Shown: positions 8,891 through 20,212, numbered from the stretch's first letter. The stretch is 64,000 bases of DNA from Aliterella atlantica CENA595 (GCF_000952155.1 NZ_JYON01000014.1:62001-126000); one strand, 5' to 3'. Notes: generated from the sequence alone by a model not told the origin. Made by a program: numbers and translations.

Positions 8891-9016
8891 CTATTTTTAT
8901 CTCAACAACACAGCTTTCAGAATTGAAATGCATCTTAACATAAAAGTGCTATCGATTCACCTGCGATCTCATTCTGCATCTAGCAAATTATCTGTAGGTG
9001 CAGTCAGTCGCAAGGC

Positions 9017-10256
<1,240 letters not shown>

Positions 10257-10308
10257 TTACCGTCCGATCAACCTTAGTTTAAAGGAGTTAATAAGTATAG
10301 TTTTTCAT

Positions 10309-10761
10309 TTAAAACGGACAAGTCCCATCATCATCTATTTCGGCATCCCACTTAGCTGATAGTACCTGATCCATCATTGCTTCCAAACTGCTAGCGTTCA
10401 ACGTGCGCGTAACTCGCTCTTGCAACGGTGTAGAAAGGGGAATTAGCGTTAAGCAAGCACTATCTTGGATTAATTCAAAGTAAGTTTCTTGTTCGGTAGA
10501 TTGCTTTAGTTCTAGATAATCAAAACTAGCTAAATTTAGATAGAGGGCTTGATTGGCAATGAGAGTAGACTGTTGTGGGTTAGTAAAAACCTCAATCACA
10601 TCACCTTCTCCTTGGCTTTGTAACTTGCCTTCTTGAGTATAGACATAACGGACGCGCCCTAAATCGGCAAGCAGTCGTCCCATGTCTATCTTGTTAACAA
10701 TGATTCCAGTGTTAACAATACATGGAGCAGGTAGCCTCGTGTCGGAGCGATGGTCACTCAT
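10309..10761 (-). CDS. Conserved hypothetical protein
   Basis: About 150 aa from the preferred ATG (MSDHRSD). The reading frame extends 31 codons further upstream with an unconvincing leader. It is a soluble protein with beta-rich middle segments (RVRYVYTQEGKLQSQGEGDVIEV is one, broken as RVRYVYTQ and GEGDVIEV) and an acidic tail with DDDGTCPF. No catalytic motif is recognised. It is upstream of tgt on the same strand with a 67-base gap, so co-transcription is possible. Confidence 0.6.
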   Translation of the reverse strand: MSDHRSDTRLPAPCIVNTGIIVNKIDMGRLLADLGRVRYVYTQEGKLQSQGEGDVIEVFTNPQQSTLIANQALYLNLASFDYLELKQSTEQETYFELIQDSACLTLIPLSTPLQERVTRTLNASSLEAMMDQVLSAKWDAEIDDDGTCPF

Positions 10762-11003
10762 AATAAAACAGCCTCTAAGCGGAAATAGTCTGATGTTGGC
10801 AGATAAACACAATTTGACAAGCACAAATCCTAAGTTACATAGGCTTTGCAGCATATAGAGCGGGGCAAGAACTATTTTGTTAGCTCCTGCCTTTATCCTC
10901 GATACGTTGAACCTAACTTACCAAGTCTTACACAAGAAAAACCGTTAAAACTTTAATCGGCTTGATTTAAGGCTAGAAGCTAGCTAGCAAACAAGATTAA
11001 TGT

Positions 11004-11022
11004 ACTTACAAAAAGTTACAGT
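11004..11022 (-). promoter_or_regulatory. HLR1-like direct repeat (RpaB site candidate)
   Basis: Two TTACA half-sites (11006-11010 and 11016-11020) are spaced as in the HLR1 element, TTACA-WW-NN-K-TTACA, in the window's plus orientation. The base before the first half-site and the first W after the second deviate. RpaB binding is inferred. The site lies in the 331-base gap before the 10309-10761 gene, which otherwise shows no gene. Confidence 0.35.
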
Positions 11023-11092
11023 TAAAAAGCAGCCTACGACACAATATTATCTCAAGTTTGGCAATTTGCTGGCGATCGCCGCTAGCAAAAAT

Positions 11093-14000
11093 TCACCCCA
11101 AGCAATTTAACGGTAAAGTAACAACAAACGTTGTACCAACACCAACTTCACTTTCTAGCTCAATAGTACCGCCGTGTAAATCTATAGACTTTTTCACGAT
11201 CGCAAGTCCCAACCCCGTACCGGAAATTGTGCCGACATTACTAGCGCGATGAAACGAGTCAAACAGTTTTTTTTGTTCGTTTTCGGGAATCCCAATGCCG
11301 CAATCTCGGACGTGGAAAATAGCTGTTTTTAGGTTGCATTCCAACTCAAGGCTAATTTCTCCGCCTTGAGGCGAGTATTTGACAGCGTTGACGAGCAAGT
11401 TGCTGAAAATATGGCGCAGCAACTTTTCATCCATTTGGGCTAAAGCGCGATCGCATTGGCTACCAAAAGTAATTTTGTGTTTGTCAGTTGTAATTTGGAC
11501 TTCATCTACTAAATCGAGACAAAAATGAACTAAGTCTAATGCAGCAGGTTGGAATTCTAGCTTTTGGGCTTCTGCTTTGCCAATTAATAAGACATCCTCC
11601 AATAGTTCAGTCATGCGTTTGACGGCTGTTTGAATCCGCCAAAAATGTTGCATTTTCTTCTCGTCGCTCCACTTAAAACTGTACTTTTGCAGTAGCTCTG
11701 CTGAAGATAAAATCGTAGTTAAGGGCGTGCGAAATTCGTGGGAAGTCATAGTTACAAAGCGAGACTTGAGTTCGCCTAATTCCTTTTCTTTAGCTAGAGC
11801 GTGGAGTATATCTGCTTCTGCTCGTTTGCGATCGGTAATGTCACGAATCAAAGCCATTACTTCATCTTCGGCGCTGACAACGATTCTTGCCTCATAATCG
11901 TGCAGCTTTTCATCTAGGTGTAACTGGTATTCAAAAACTTGCACTTCGCTAGTAGAAAAAGCTTTTGTAATATGGTGCATAGTTGGTTCGGCAATTTCTT
12001 GAGGCATAACCTCATAGACGTTTTTACCTAAAAAGAGGTCGGGAGGCAGCAGTAAATCGCCATCTTTGGCAGCTTTGTAGTTGACGTACACGCCTTCTCG
12101 ATTAAGGCGAAACATTAAATCTGGCATGGCATTAATCAAGGCGCGATTTGTTGCCAAGCTAGAGCGTAAGGCTAACTCTGCTTGTCTGCGTTCGGTAATA
12201 TCGCGCACGATCGCGCAAAAAACCTGGCGATCGTTGTAAAAGATACAATTTATATTCACTTCCGCCCATACCAGAGAATTATCTTTACGGCGGTGTGGTG
12301 CTTCAGCAATAAAGCAATGTTGCTGTTGCGAAACGAGCAAAGCATTATCATCAATTATTTGGCGATCGAGAGCAACTAGATCGTAAAGATTAAGTTGCAG
12401 TAGCTCATCGCAGGTATAACCAAGCCAGCGAGCAAATGCAGCATTAGTTTGCAGTATGCGTTTAGTAGCAATATCTATAAGAAAAATTCCCTCAGATGTT
12501 TGCTCGACTACAGCGCGGTAACGTTCTTCACTTTCTTTGAGGGATGATTCTGCTCGCTTGCGCTGCATCAGTGTATCTAAGGCAGTTGCAACTGTAGAAA
12601 CAAGCTCTACTTGTCTTTTATCTTCGGGGCAAGAAATCAATGTGAAAAATACTAAAACAGCCAAAACTTCTGGTTTCCGCTCTTGACTCGATTGTGCAAC
12701 AATTGGTACTCCAAAGCCTGCTTTGATGCCGACTTTTTTGGCTGACAAGGCTCTTAAGAAAATATTATCTCCTTGACTGGAAACATCCTCAATCCACTCC
12801 GGTTGCTGCGATGCCCAAACACGCCCTGGTAAGTCAACTTTAGAGCCGAAGGTTATGTTTTGGCTATCTGTTCTAAATTCTGCTAATTTTGGGCTGCTAC
12901 TGTACCATGAAGGGCTGCAAATCAAAGTTTGACCTTGAGGAATCCAAGCTTCGCCAAAACTCCAGCCAGTAAATTCACACACTTGTTGCAAAGCGACTCC
13001 TAGTGCTGAGTGAAAGTCTGGCGATTCGCTAATTGCTTGAGTCATTGCTTGCAGCAGTCGAACTTCTTGCTCTGCTTTTTGGCGTTCGATTATTTCTCTT
13101 GTTAGTTGAGCGGTGCGTTCCTCGACGCGAATTTCTAGTTGTTCGTGTAGTTGTTTGCGATCGCTAATATCTTCTACAGTCCCCTCATAATAAATTGCGC
13201 CACTAGCATCTTTAACAGCGCGTACGTTCTCGCAAATCCAAATTACGCTACCATCTCGCCTATAAACTTTGGACTCGAATCCCAAAACTGCACCATTTTG
13301 TTGCATCAGGCAAATAAACTCTTGACGGCGATGGGAGTCTACATACAATTGTTGATTTATATCTGTTACCTCAGCTATCAATACTTGCGGCGACTCGTAG
13401 CCGTAAATTCTTGCTAAGGCTGGATTCGCACTAATATATTTGCCGTCGATTGTGGTTTGAAAAATTCCTTCTGTGGCATTTTCAAAGATACTGCGATACT
13501 TTGCTTCTGCTTGTCTTAGTCCTGCTTGCGAATCCTTGAGTTTTGTAATATCAGTAATAAAACCTTCTAAACTTAGCAAAGTTCCCGATTCACCGAACAC
13601 GCCGCTACCTTTTTCCCACAACCACTTATACTCACCGGATTTAGTTTTAATGCGATACTCTACAACGTAGGGCTGCTTGTTTTCAACTGCGGTATTAATA
13701 GTTTGGAGAACGTTGGGTAAATCTTCAGGATGGGTAATGGCGTTATAACCTCCTTGAATTCCTACTAATTCAGAACTGTGGTAGCCAGTGAGATTAAAGC
13801 AACCTTCGCTGAGGTAAATCATCGACCAATGAGGATCGTTATTACAGGAATAGACAATTCCTGGTAAAGAGTCGATTAAAGTAGCTAGTCGGCGTTGGCT
13901 TTCAGCAAGGGCGACTTCGATCTGCAAGCGACGAGCGACAAAGGCAGCTTGCAGTGCTAGTCCAAGGATAACTAAGGTAGTAATACCAATTGCTAGTGCT

Positions 14001-14644
14001 AGATCTAAATGCTCTTGAGTATATTGTCCGATCGCGCTAGGATTGTCTGCTTGCCAGGATACTGCGCTCATACCTATATAATGCAGTCCGGCGATCGCGC
14101 TGACCATAATGAAGACGCTAGCACTCTTGCGCCAAAAAGTTGCGCTCGCATCTTTGCGCCGTTGAAAAGTTAGCCATAATGCTGCGTAAGAGCCAACGAT
14201 CGCTACTAATACAGATAAAACTACCAATCGGCGATTGTATGTAATTTCTGCCTCTAGTTGCATTGCTGCCATGCCAACGTAATGCATTAGCGCGATCGCA
14301 CTGCCCATTATGCTACCACTAGCCCAAAACTGAAGTTTTCCTAAATACTCATGGCTAATTATGTAAAGTGACAGCCCAGCTACAAAAATGGCTATAACTA
14401 ATGAAGCAAATACCACCCAACTGTTATATGCTACGGCAGTTGGTAGTTTGTAGGCGAGCATGGCAATGAAGTGTAGCGACCATATCCCACTTCCCATTGC
14501 TACTGCTCCACCAGCAAGCCAAAGTTTACGCCCTCGCTCGGCGGCGGCTGTAACTCTTCCTGCCAGAGTTAAAGCTGTTAGAGAGGAAATAATCGCAATT
14601 ATTATCGAAAGGATAACTAAAGAGAGATCGTAAGTCGGTAGCAT
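11093..14644 (-). CDS. MHYT-PAS-GAF hybrid-sensor histidine kinase
   Basis: About 1183 aa from the preferred Met (MLPTYDLSL). The N-terminal 250 residues form an MHYT-type seven-helix sensor with repeated motifs SLHFIAM, MHYVGMAAMQ and LHYIGMSAVSW, proposed in the family to bind metal or sense gas. Then come PAS domains (about 265-390 and 395-515), a GAF domain (about 540-700) and two more PAS domains (about 710-950). The kinase core follows: SHEFRTP (His near 970) and an ATPase domain with DCGIGIPENEQ and GTGLGLAIVK. There is no receiver domain and no adjacent response regulator, so the partner is unknown. It is membrane-bound, with the kinase in the cytoplasm. Confidence 0.9.
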   Translation of the reverse strand: MLPTYDLSLVILSIIIAIISSLTALTLAGRVTAAAERGRKLWLAGGAVAMGSGIWSLHFIAMLAYKLPTAVAYNSWVVFASLVIAIFVAGLSLYIISHEYLGKLQFWASGSIMGSAIALMHYVGMAAMQLEAEITYNRRLVVLSVLVAIVGSYAALWLTFQRRKDASATFWRKSASVFIMVSAIAGLHYIGMSAVSWQADNPSAIGQYTQEHLDLALAIGITTLVILGLALQAAFVARRLQIEVALAESQRRLATLIDSLPGIVYSCNNDPHWSMIYLSEGCFNLTGYHSSELVGIQGGYNAITHPEDLPNVLQTINTAVENKQPYVVEYRIKTKSGEYKWLWEKGSGVFGESGTLLSLEGFITDITKLKDSQAGLRQAEAKYRSIFENATEGIFQTTIDGKYISANPALARIYGYESPQVLIAEVTDINQQLYVDSHRRQEFICLMQQNGAVLGFESKVYRRDGSVIWICENVRAVKDASGAIYYEGTVEDISDRKQLHEQLEIRVEERTAQLTREIIERQKAEQEVRLLQAMTQAISESPDFHSALGVALQQVCEFTGWSFGEAWIPQGQTLICSPSWYSSSPKLAEFRTDSQNITFGSKVDLPGRVWASQQPEWIEDVSSQGDNIFLRALSAKKVGIKAGFGVPIVAQSSQERKPEVLAVLVFFTLISCPEDKRQVELVSTVATALDTLMQRKRAESSLKESEERYRAVVEQTSEGIFLIDIATKRILQTNAAFARWLGYTCDELLQLNLYDLVALDRQIIDDNALLVSQQQHCFIAEAPHRRKDNSLVWAEVNINCIFYNDRQVFCAIVRDITERRQAELALRSSLATNRALINAMPDLMFRLNREGVYVNYKAAKDGDLLLPPDLFLGKNVYEVMPQEIAEPTMHHITKAFSTSEVQVFEYQLHLDEKLHDYEARIVVSAEDEVMALIRDITDRKRAEADILHALAKEKELGELKSRFVTMTSHEFRTPLTTILSSAELLQKYSFKWSDEKKMQHFWRIQTAVKRMTELLEDVLLIGKAEAQKLEFQPAALDLVHFCLDLVDEVQITTDKHKITFGSQCDRALAQMDEKLLRHIFSNLLVNAVKYSPQGGEISLELECNLKTAIFHVRDCGIGIPENEQKKLFDSFHRASNVGTISGTGLGLAIVKKSIDLHGGTIELESEVGVGTTFVVTLPLNCLG

Positions 14645-14930
14645 GGATGAAAAGTACAGTTGTAATCTGTGTTTTTGTCCCAACGTAATACATTAGTGTT
14701 TGTCAGTTTAATCGTGTCTGAAGTCTCTGCTCGGATAAACAAAGGTACTTCTGTTGGCAAGCTAATAATTGACAATGTTGGCAATCCAGTTAAGGTAGCT
14801 GCTAAATTTCCCACTATCATCAACTGATATAGTTGCCGAACGCCTCAGTTTTATTACTTAATTTTTAGAAATAAAAATAAATATGCGGCAAAAAACAACG
14901 AAAGCTGACAAATAGCAATAGAGAAATAGT

Positions 14931-15704
14931 ATGAAAACAGGTTGGTGCTGTTGGTGGAGAAAACTTAGTTTAGAACTAATGGCAGCGATCGCTTTCTATA
15001 CTTGTATTCCCATCCCCTTCACAAATTTGGACTTTCAGCTTGTAGCGCGTTTTGCGCCGTTAGTTGGGTTAATTATTGGCGCAATTTTAGGCATACTCGA
15101 TTTAGGTCTGCAATCGATCGGCGTTCCAGTGCTAACCAATAGCGTTTTAGTAGTTGCGTGCTGGATACTCATCACTGGTGGGTTGCATTTGGACGGGGTA
15201 ATGGATACAGCAGACGGGCTAGCTGTTCAAGATCGGCAGAGGCGATTGCAAGTAATGTCAGATAGTGCTACAGGTGCTTTTGGGGCAATGGCTGCGATCG
15301 CTCTTTTACTCATCAAAACTGCGGCTTTGACTGAATTACATAGCTACCGTTGGTTGATATTAATGGCTGCTTGTGGCTGGGGACGCTATGGACAACAACT
15401 AGCAATACTTAAATATCTTTATCTCAAATCCACTGGTAAAGGTGCATTTCACAAAGCCGCTGTCCGTTCGTATTGGGATTTATTACCTAGCTTATTGTTA
15501 TTGCTGGGTTTGAGCGCTTTGCCAATATTCTTAGGTAGCGATCGCTTTTCTTTGTACATGGCTGTTGGAGGAATAGCGATCGCTTTTTTGACAGGCGCTT
15601 GGTTCAATCGCCAGCTAGGCGGGCATACAGGCGACACCTACGGGGCTGTCGTAGAATGGACAGAAGCATTGTATTTGTGTTTGTTAACAACCGTAGAGAC
15701 ATAG
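14931..15704 (+). CDS. cobS: Adenosylcobinamide-GDP ribazoletransferase
   Basis: Membrane enzyme of 257 aa joining adenosylcobinamide-GDP and alpha-ribazole in the last step of cobalamin assembly. The family signature is clear: [17 protein letters not shown], the metal-binding acidic stretch, followed by [12 protein letters not shown]. Several transmembrane helices are visible. The last codons (TVET stop) come from the GTAGAGACATAG palindromic repeat, replacing the native C-terminus. The gene is single on its strand, and other cobalamin genes are scattered in the window. Confidence 0.92.
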   Translation: MKTGWCCWWRKLSLELMAAIAFYTCIPIPFTNLDFQLVARFAPLVGLIIGAILGILDLGLQSIGVPVLTNSVLVVACWILITGGLHLDGVMDTADGLAVQDRQRRLQVMSDSATGAFGAMAAIALLLIKTAALTELHSYRWLILMAACGWGRYGQQLAILKYLYLKSTGKGAFHKAAVRSYWDLLPSLLLLLGLSALPIFLGSDRFSLYMAVGGIAIAFLTGAWFNRQLGGHTGDTYGAVVEWTEALYLCLLTTVET

Positions 15705-15721
15705 CACTGCTACGTCTCTAC
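15693..15721. repeat. GTAGAGACGTAG palindromic repeat, copy 2
   Basis: GTAGAGACATAGCA, one base, then TGCTACGTCTCTAC. This near-perfect palindrome spans the cobS stop codon and may also act as a terminator between the convergent cobS and PPC-domain genes. Confidence 0.85.
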
Positions 15722-15728
15722 AATATCC

Positions 15729-16187
15729 CTACGCAGGTCGCAAACGGGTAACTTTGAGGCGAAAATTGCCTACACCTGTTTCGCCAAAAGCCCGAACGCG
15801 GACGACATAAGTACCTGTAGCTTTAATCCGCGTAAATAATAAAGAATTTGTAGTTCCGTCGGGTCCGTCATCGTTCTCTGAGATTGTTGTCCCGTCTGCT
15901 GCTAGCAACATGACCATTGCATCGAAGCTATCTGAAGTTAGATCGATCGCTACATTGTCGCCTTTTGTAAACTTGACTAAATAATCGCGAGCAAATCCCC
16001 CTTGTCCTGTAGGGATATCATTTTCTGTTAATTGGTCTCTGACTTCATTGCTAGGAGGTAAAGCAACAGGATTGTAAAGCTTGTTTTGAGCTACGGCTGA
16101 ATATGTTGCGCCAATTGCGATCGTAAGTAATGAAGTGGGAATTATCAACAGGCGGCTTAACCCAGATATACAAGCTTTGACGATCAT
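15729..16187 (-). CDS. Secreted PPC-domain protein
   Basis: Protein of 152 aa with a signal peptide (SRLLIIPTSLLTIAIGATYSAVA) followed by one prepeptidase C-terminal (PPC) beta-sandwich. Family-typical segments are GGFARDYLVKFTKGDNVAIDLTS, here noted as YLVKFTKGD, then SDSFDAMVMLLAADG, ISENDDGPDG and TGTYVVRVRAF. PPC domains usually sit at the end of secreted proteases; this one stands alone, which is common in cyanobacteria. It is likely periplasmic or extracellular. Its ligand or partner is unknown. Confidence 0.8.
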   Translation of the reverse strand: MIVKACISGLSRLLIIPTSLLTIAIGATYSAVAQNKLYNPVALPPSNEVRDQLTENDIPTGQGGFARDYLVKFTKGDNVAIDLTSDSFDAMVMLLAADGTTISENDDGPDGTTNSLLFTRIKATGTYVVRVRAFGETGVGNFRLKVTRLRPA

Positions 16188-16315
16188 GCACAGTTACTCA
16201 ATTACAATTTTTGCTGATTAGACTTCTTACAAAAGTAGGCAACACTCTGTAGATTGGCAATTCTATCCCCCTGTTGTCCCCCTTGTATGTTGAATTGTAG
16301 ACTTATGCAAAAGGT

Positions 16316-16975
16316 CTACTGCCTTTGGCTAGTGGCGATCGCTACCATACCATACACTGCAATACCTTGTTGTTGTAGCGTTTGAGCGGCTTGGCGGGCT
16401 GTTGCGCCTGTGGTGTAAATATCATCTAGTAATAGAACCCTGTTGGTTGGCTGGTGCTGGCAAAATTTCGGGCTTAATTTAAACGCCATTGCCAAATTTT
16501 GTTCGCGTTGTAAGGGAGATAATTTAAATTGTGCCTCGGTATCTTGCTGACGCTCCAAACCATGTTGCCATTTAAGTCCTGTAACTTCACAAAAACTTTG
16601 AGCTAAGAGCAAGGCTTGATTGTAACCGCGCTGTTTTTGTTTGTTGATATGCAAGGGAATAGGTACGACAATTAACCCAGATCGAGCAAATTGAGATTGT
16701 AGCCAAGTTTGGGCTAACCGAGTGCCTAAAGGACGTGCTAGCTGCGGCTGGTTGTCATATTTGAGTGCGGCGATCGCTCTTTTTAAAGTGCCGTGATAAT
16801 TTCCCCAAACAAATATTGGTATTTCCTGTTTGAGGAAACTACGATCGCTAGGTAGACGGCATTTTTGAATTTGCCTAGTGCAATCTAAACAAAGTTCCGC
16901 ATTGGTAGGGCGATCGCATAAGGGACAATTAGACTTGAGAAATATATTTAACAGGTTCCTAGTCCAAATTGCCAT
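16316..16975 (-). CDS. ComF family phosphoribosyltransferase-like protein
   Basis: About 219 aa from the ATG at 16975 (a TTG two codons upstream is less likely). The N-terminus has the zinc-ribbon CPLCDRP…CLDC. The C-terminal half has the type I phosphoribosyltransferase fold with VVPIPLH, RGYNQA and the PRPP loop VLLLDDIYTTGATA. ComF homologues are linked to DNA uptake and natural competence in other bacteria. A heptamer repeat lies directly upstream of the start codon, within the expected leader. Confidence 0.88.
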   Translation of the reverse strand: MAIWTRNLLNIFLKSNCPLCDRPTNAELCLDCTRQIQKCRLPSDRSFLKQEIPIFVWGNYHGTLKRAIAALKYDNQPQLARPLGTRLAQTWLQSQFARSGLIVVPIPLHINKQKQRGYNQALLLAQSFCEVTGLKWQHGLERQQDTEAQFKLSPLQREQNLAMAFKLSPKFCQHQPTNRVLLLDDIYTTGATARQAAQTLQQQGIAVYGMVAIATSQRQ

Positions 16976-17060
16976 GACCAAATAATTCGTAATTCGTAAT
17001 TCGTAATTCGTAATTTAAGAAACTTACAAGCCCCTTAATTTATCGCATTGCCGCTTTGCG
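16976..17060. repeat. Composite heptamer repeat, copy 3
   Basis: GACCAAAT is followed by four AATTCGT heptamers (16984-17011), AATTTAAG, AACTTACAAGCC, CCTTAATTTATC and then GCATTGCCGCTTTGCGG. It matches copy 1 on one side and, in reverse, the GGGGCTTG and GCGGCAAT modules of copies 2 and 4. Confidence 0.85.
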
Positions 17061-17102
17061 GCTTGACTAATTTGCCAGCTTGCACTTATAAGACAATTTT
17101 AA

Positions 17103-17131
17103 TGGCACGATCGTACTGGGTGATCGTGCCA
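17103..17131. terminator. Hairpin terminator
   Basis: Ten-base arms TGGCACGATC / GATCGTGCCA separated by nine bases. On the minus strand it lies 33 bases after the stop of the small helical gene and is followed by TTAAAATTG. Confidence 0.7.
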
Positions 17132-17163
17132 TCAATAAAATGCTTTTATCTGCTACAGAGGTA

Positions 17164-17397
17164 CTACATCTTGCCTTTTTGCATTACTTCTTGGAGGTGA
17201 TGGCGCAGTTCTTCAGCTTGCTGCATATCTTGCTGTTGCAGTTTTTGGAACAACTCAACGCAAGGTTGAGACTGCATTTGCTGGGCATCTTGAATGTATG
17301 TTTCGTAAGCTTTCAGGGCTTCGGCTTTGTGTTTTAAGGCTGTGAGCAGATCGTACTCTAGGTTGCTCATGGCTCGCTGATTTTCGGTAGCTTGCAT
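17164..17397 (-). CDS. Small helical conserved protein
   Basis: Protein of 77 aa from the ATG at 17397. The upstream ATG at 17406 abuts the GGAG ribosome-binding site, whereas 17397 has proper spacing (nine bases). The whole chain is predicted helical and Gln-rich (LTALKHKAEALKAYETYIQDA, then FQKLQQQDMQQAEELRHHL), like a ferritin-like or DUF-type two-helix protein. No metal-ligand pattern is certain. It is monocistronic and followed by a hairpin. Confidence 0.65.
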   Translation of the reverse strand: MQATENQRAMSNLEYDLLTALKHKAEALKAYETYIQDAQQMQSQPCVELFQKLQQQDMQQAEELRHHLQEVMQKGKM

Positions 17398-17533
17398 AAA
17401 AATCATCTCCGATCGAATTGCTAACTCTGTTTTGGCTCACTACAGTTAGGCAATTCATCTGCCGATTAGAAGATATAATTATGTGCTTGCCGATACCAAA
17501 AATAAGTTTGTAACTGCACATTTTTTGCTTAAC

Positions 17534-18793
17534 GTGGATATTGATTCTATTTTGCAAACCTATCAAAGGTTTGGCGTTCATCTTGGTTTGGAGCGAATTA
17601 GGCGATTGCTAGCTAATTTGGGCAATCCTCACGAAAAAGTCCCAACGATTCATGTGGCTGGAACTAATGGTAAAGGTTCTGTCTGTGCTTACTTGTCTTC
17701 GGTGCTAAGTTGCGCTGGCTATCGCGTTGGACGCTATACATCGCCGCATTTGGTAGATTGGAACGAACGTATTTGCTTAAACGAACAGCCGATTTCAACA
17801 GCTAAGTTGCAAAGCTTGCTAGCAGAAGTTGAAAGGGCGATCGCACCAGATACCGAAACGCCGACTCAGTTTGAGGTGATTACTGCTGCTGCTTGGTTGT
17901 ATTTTGCCCAAAGTCAGGTAGACGTGGCTGTAGTTGAGGTGGGCTTGGGTGGGCGTTTGGATGCTACTAATGTGGTGGATAATCCGCTTGTTGCTGTTAT
18001 AACTTCGATTAGTCGCGAACATTGGCAGCAATTAGGTCCGACTTTGGCTGATATTGCTAGAGAAAAAGCGGGCATTCTTAAGCCTGGTTGTTGGGCTGTG
18101 GTGGGACAATTGCCTAGTGAAGCTGAAGCTGTGGTAAGGGCGCGGATTGAGGAATTGGATTGTGCTGCTGTTTGGGTAGAGTCGGCTAGGGAGTTAAGAA
18201 CCGCGAAGCCGCGTACGCAAAGGATAGTGGAGTATAAGGGGGTAGAGTTTGTTTTGCCTTTGGCTGGGGAAATGCAGTTGAGTAATTCGGCTGTGGCGAT
18301 CGCTACAATCCAAGTTTTGCAGCAAAATGGGTGGCAAATTGCGCCAGATGCGATCGCGCTGGGGATGGCAAATACTCGCTGGCTAGGTCGCGTTCAATGG
18401 ACTAGCTGGCACGATTGCGACTTGTTGGTTGATGGCGCTCATAATCCGGCTGCGGCTCAATATCTGCGTCAGTATGTTGATGGTTTAGCTGCTAAGTCGG
18501 TTACTTGGGTGATGGGTATGTTGGCGACCAAAGACCATGCTGATATTTTTAGAGCTTTGTTGCGAGATGACGATTTATTACACTTGGTTCCAGTACCAGA
18601 CCATAGTTCGGCAGATCCGCAAGTTTTAGCTAGTCTGGCTAAAGATATCTGCCCGAATATATTTAAATGCGAGGTGCATAAGGATCTAAATAGCGCTTTA
18701 GAGGCTGCTGTTGCAGCGTCAGAGCCTCTTGTCGTGCTGTGTGGTTCTCTTTATCTAGTTGGGCATTTTTTCAAGTCTTATTCGCCTTTATAA
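17534..18793 (+). CDS. folC: Folylpolyglutamate/dihydrofolate synthase
   Basis: About 419 aa from GTG at 17534 (VDIDSILQTYQRFGVHLG), which matches where homologues start. The frame extends 17 codons further up to another GTG at 17483. FolC adds glutamate to dihydropteroate or tetrahydrofolates. The ATP loop VAGTNGKGSVCAYLSS, the ATNVVDNP segment and the C-terminal DGAHNPAA motif are present. A bidirectional terminator separates it from metK, which converges on it. Confidence 0.93.
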   Translation: MDIDSILQTYQRFGVHLGLERIRRLLANLGNPHEKVPTIHVAGTNGKGSVCAYLSSVLSCAGYRVGRYTSPHLVDWNERICLNEQPISTAKLQSLLAEVERAIAPDTETPTQFEVITAAAWLYFAQSQVDVAVVEVGLGGRLDATNVVDNPLVAVITSISREHWQQLGPTLADIAREKAGILKPGCWAVVGQLPSEAEAVVRARIEELDCAAVWVESARELRTAKPRTQRIVEYKGVEFVLPLAGEMQLSNSAVAIATIQVLQQNGWQIAPDAIALGMANTRWLGRVQWTSWHDCDLLVDGAHNPAAAQYLRQYVDGLAAKSVTWVMGMLATKDHADIFRALLRDDDLLHLVPVPDHSSADPQVLASLAKDICPNIFKCEVHKDLNSALEAAVAASEPLVVLCGSLYLVGHFFKSYSPL

Positions 18794-18807
18794 GCAGCAT
18801 TTAAAAA

Positions 18808-18838
18808 AGCCTAACCTCAGCTTGTGTAAGGTTAGGCT
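18808..18838. terminator. Bidirectional terminator between folC and metK
   Basis: Ten-base arms AGCCTAACCT / AGGTTAGGCT (18808-18817, 18829-18838) follow an A-tract. They can serve both convergent genes. Confidence 0.85.
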
Positions 18839-18861
18839 ATATACTACTGTCAACTTAGTTT

Positions 18862-20115
18862 TTAAACTGTTACTGATTGAGTCAAGGCTTCGCTAAGTAT
18901 TGCTGCTTTGTCTGTTTGCTCCCAAGGTAGCTCTAAGTCTGTACGCCCAAAATGACCGTAGGCTGCTACGTCTTGGTAGAAGCGTCCGCCTCGTTCGCCT
19001 GGGATTTGACGCAGGTTAAAGGCATGGATGATTCCTGCTGGGCGCAGTTCAAAGTGCTGTTTGACTAACTCTAACAAGCGATCGTCGTCTATTTTGCCTG
19101 TACCGAAGGTTTCTACTAAGATGCTGACTGGTCTTGCTACTCCGATCGCATAACTTAGCTGGACTTCGCACTTTTCGGCGAGTCCTGCAGCAACGATGTT
19201 TTTGGCTACGTAACGGCAAGCATAAGCAGCGCTACGATCTACTTTTGTGGGATCTTTGCCAGAAAATGCGCCGCCACCATGTCGGGAGTAACCACCGTAT
19301 GTATCGACAATAATTTTGCGTCCTGTTAGCCCTGAGTCGCCTTGCGGTCCGCCGACAACAAATTTTCCGGTCGGATTGACCAAAAATCGGGTCTGCTCGT
19401 CAGGCTTGATGTCACAGTCAGCAAATACAGGCTCGACTACTGCTGCCCATAGGTCTTCTTTAATTTTTGCTTGAACTGCTTCTTGTTCGCTAATGTCGCC
19501 AATATTAGCTGTATGTTGGGTGGAAACTAAGATAGTATCGATCCCTACTGGTTTACCATCTTCATAAGTTACAGTAACTTGAGTTTTCCCGTCTGGGCGC
19601 AGGTAAGGCAATTGACCTGTTTTCCGAACTGCTGCTAAACGACGAGCAATTCTCTGTGCGAGGCTGATAGGCAAAGGCATTAGTTCGGGAGTTTCGTTGC
19701 AAGCAAACCCAAACATTAAGCCTTGATCGCCTGCACCAATGGCATCAAATTGTTCGTCGCTGTCTTGTTCTCGGCTTTCTTGGGCGGTGTTAACGCCTTG
19801 GGCAATGTCTGGAGATTGTTCGTCTAATGCAACTAAGACTGAGCAACTATTGGCACAAAAACCATTTTCGGCTTCTGTATAACCAATGTCAGCAATTTTT
19901 TTACGAGCTAGGTCTACATAATTAACTTGAGCTTTGGTGGTAATTTCACCAGTAATTAAAACTAAGCCTGTATTGACTACAACTTCTGCCGCTACTCGGC
20001 TAGTTGGATCTTGGGTTAATAGTGCATCTAAAATAGTGTCGGAAATTTGATCGCAGATTTTATCAGGATGACCTTCTGTAACTGATTCGGACGTAAATAA
20101 ATAGCGACGAGACAA
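18862..20115 (-). CDS. metK: S-adenosylmethionine synthetase
   Basis: About 417 aa. MetK makes S-adenosylmethionine from ATP and methionine. [12 protein letters not shown], the [12 protein letters not shown] loop and [16 protein letters not shown] are all visible. Start choice: a perfect AGGAGG at 20124-20129 lies eight bases before TTG at 20115, which gives the usual N-terminus [11 protein letters not shown]. The TTG at 20121 is too close to the ribosome-binding site. Its product supplies the many methyltransferases in the window (MysB, CobI, the DNA methyltransferase). Confidence 0.95.
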   Translation of the reverse strand: MSRRYLFTSESVTEGHPDKICDQISDTILDALLTQDPTSRVAAEVVVNTGLVLITGEITTKAQVNYVDLARKKIADIGYTEAENGFCANSCSVLVALDEQSPDIAQGVNTAQESREQDSDEQFDAIGAGDQGLMFGFACNETPELMPLPISLAQRIARRLAAVRKTGQLPYLRPDGKTQVTVTYEDGKPVGIDTILVSTQHTANIGDISEQEAVQAKIKEDLWAAVVEPVFADCDIKPDEQTRFLVNPTGKFVVGGPQGDSGLTGRKIIVDTYGGYSRHGGGAFSGKDPTKVDRSAAYACRYVAKNIVAAGLAEKCEVQLSYAIGVARPVSILVETFGTGKIDDDRLLELVKQHFELRPAGIIHAFNLRQIPGERGGRFYQDVAAYGHFGRTDLELPWEQTDKAAILSEALTQSVTV

Positions 20116-20212
20116 GGGCAATTCCTCCTTGGGACTTGGCTAGTAATTATAAGGGTAAATTCTGGCTATTATAACTGTGTTAGCTCGTTTGCTGAGAATA
20201 TTTAAGCAGGCT

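Noticed and set aside
14931-15704. Cobalamin riboswitch near the cob genes
   Set aside because: No B12-box-like sequence or suitable leader was seen before cobS, cobI, the cobT-like gene or the CobO-like gene.
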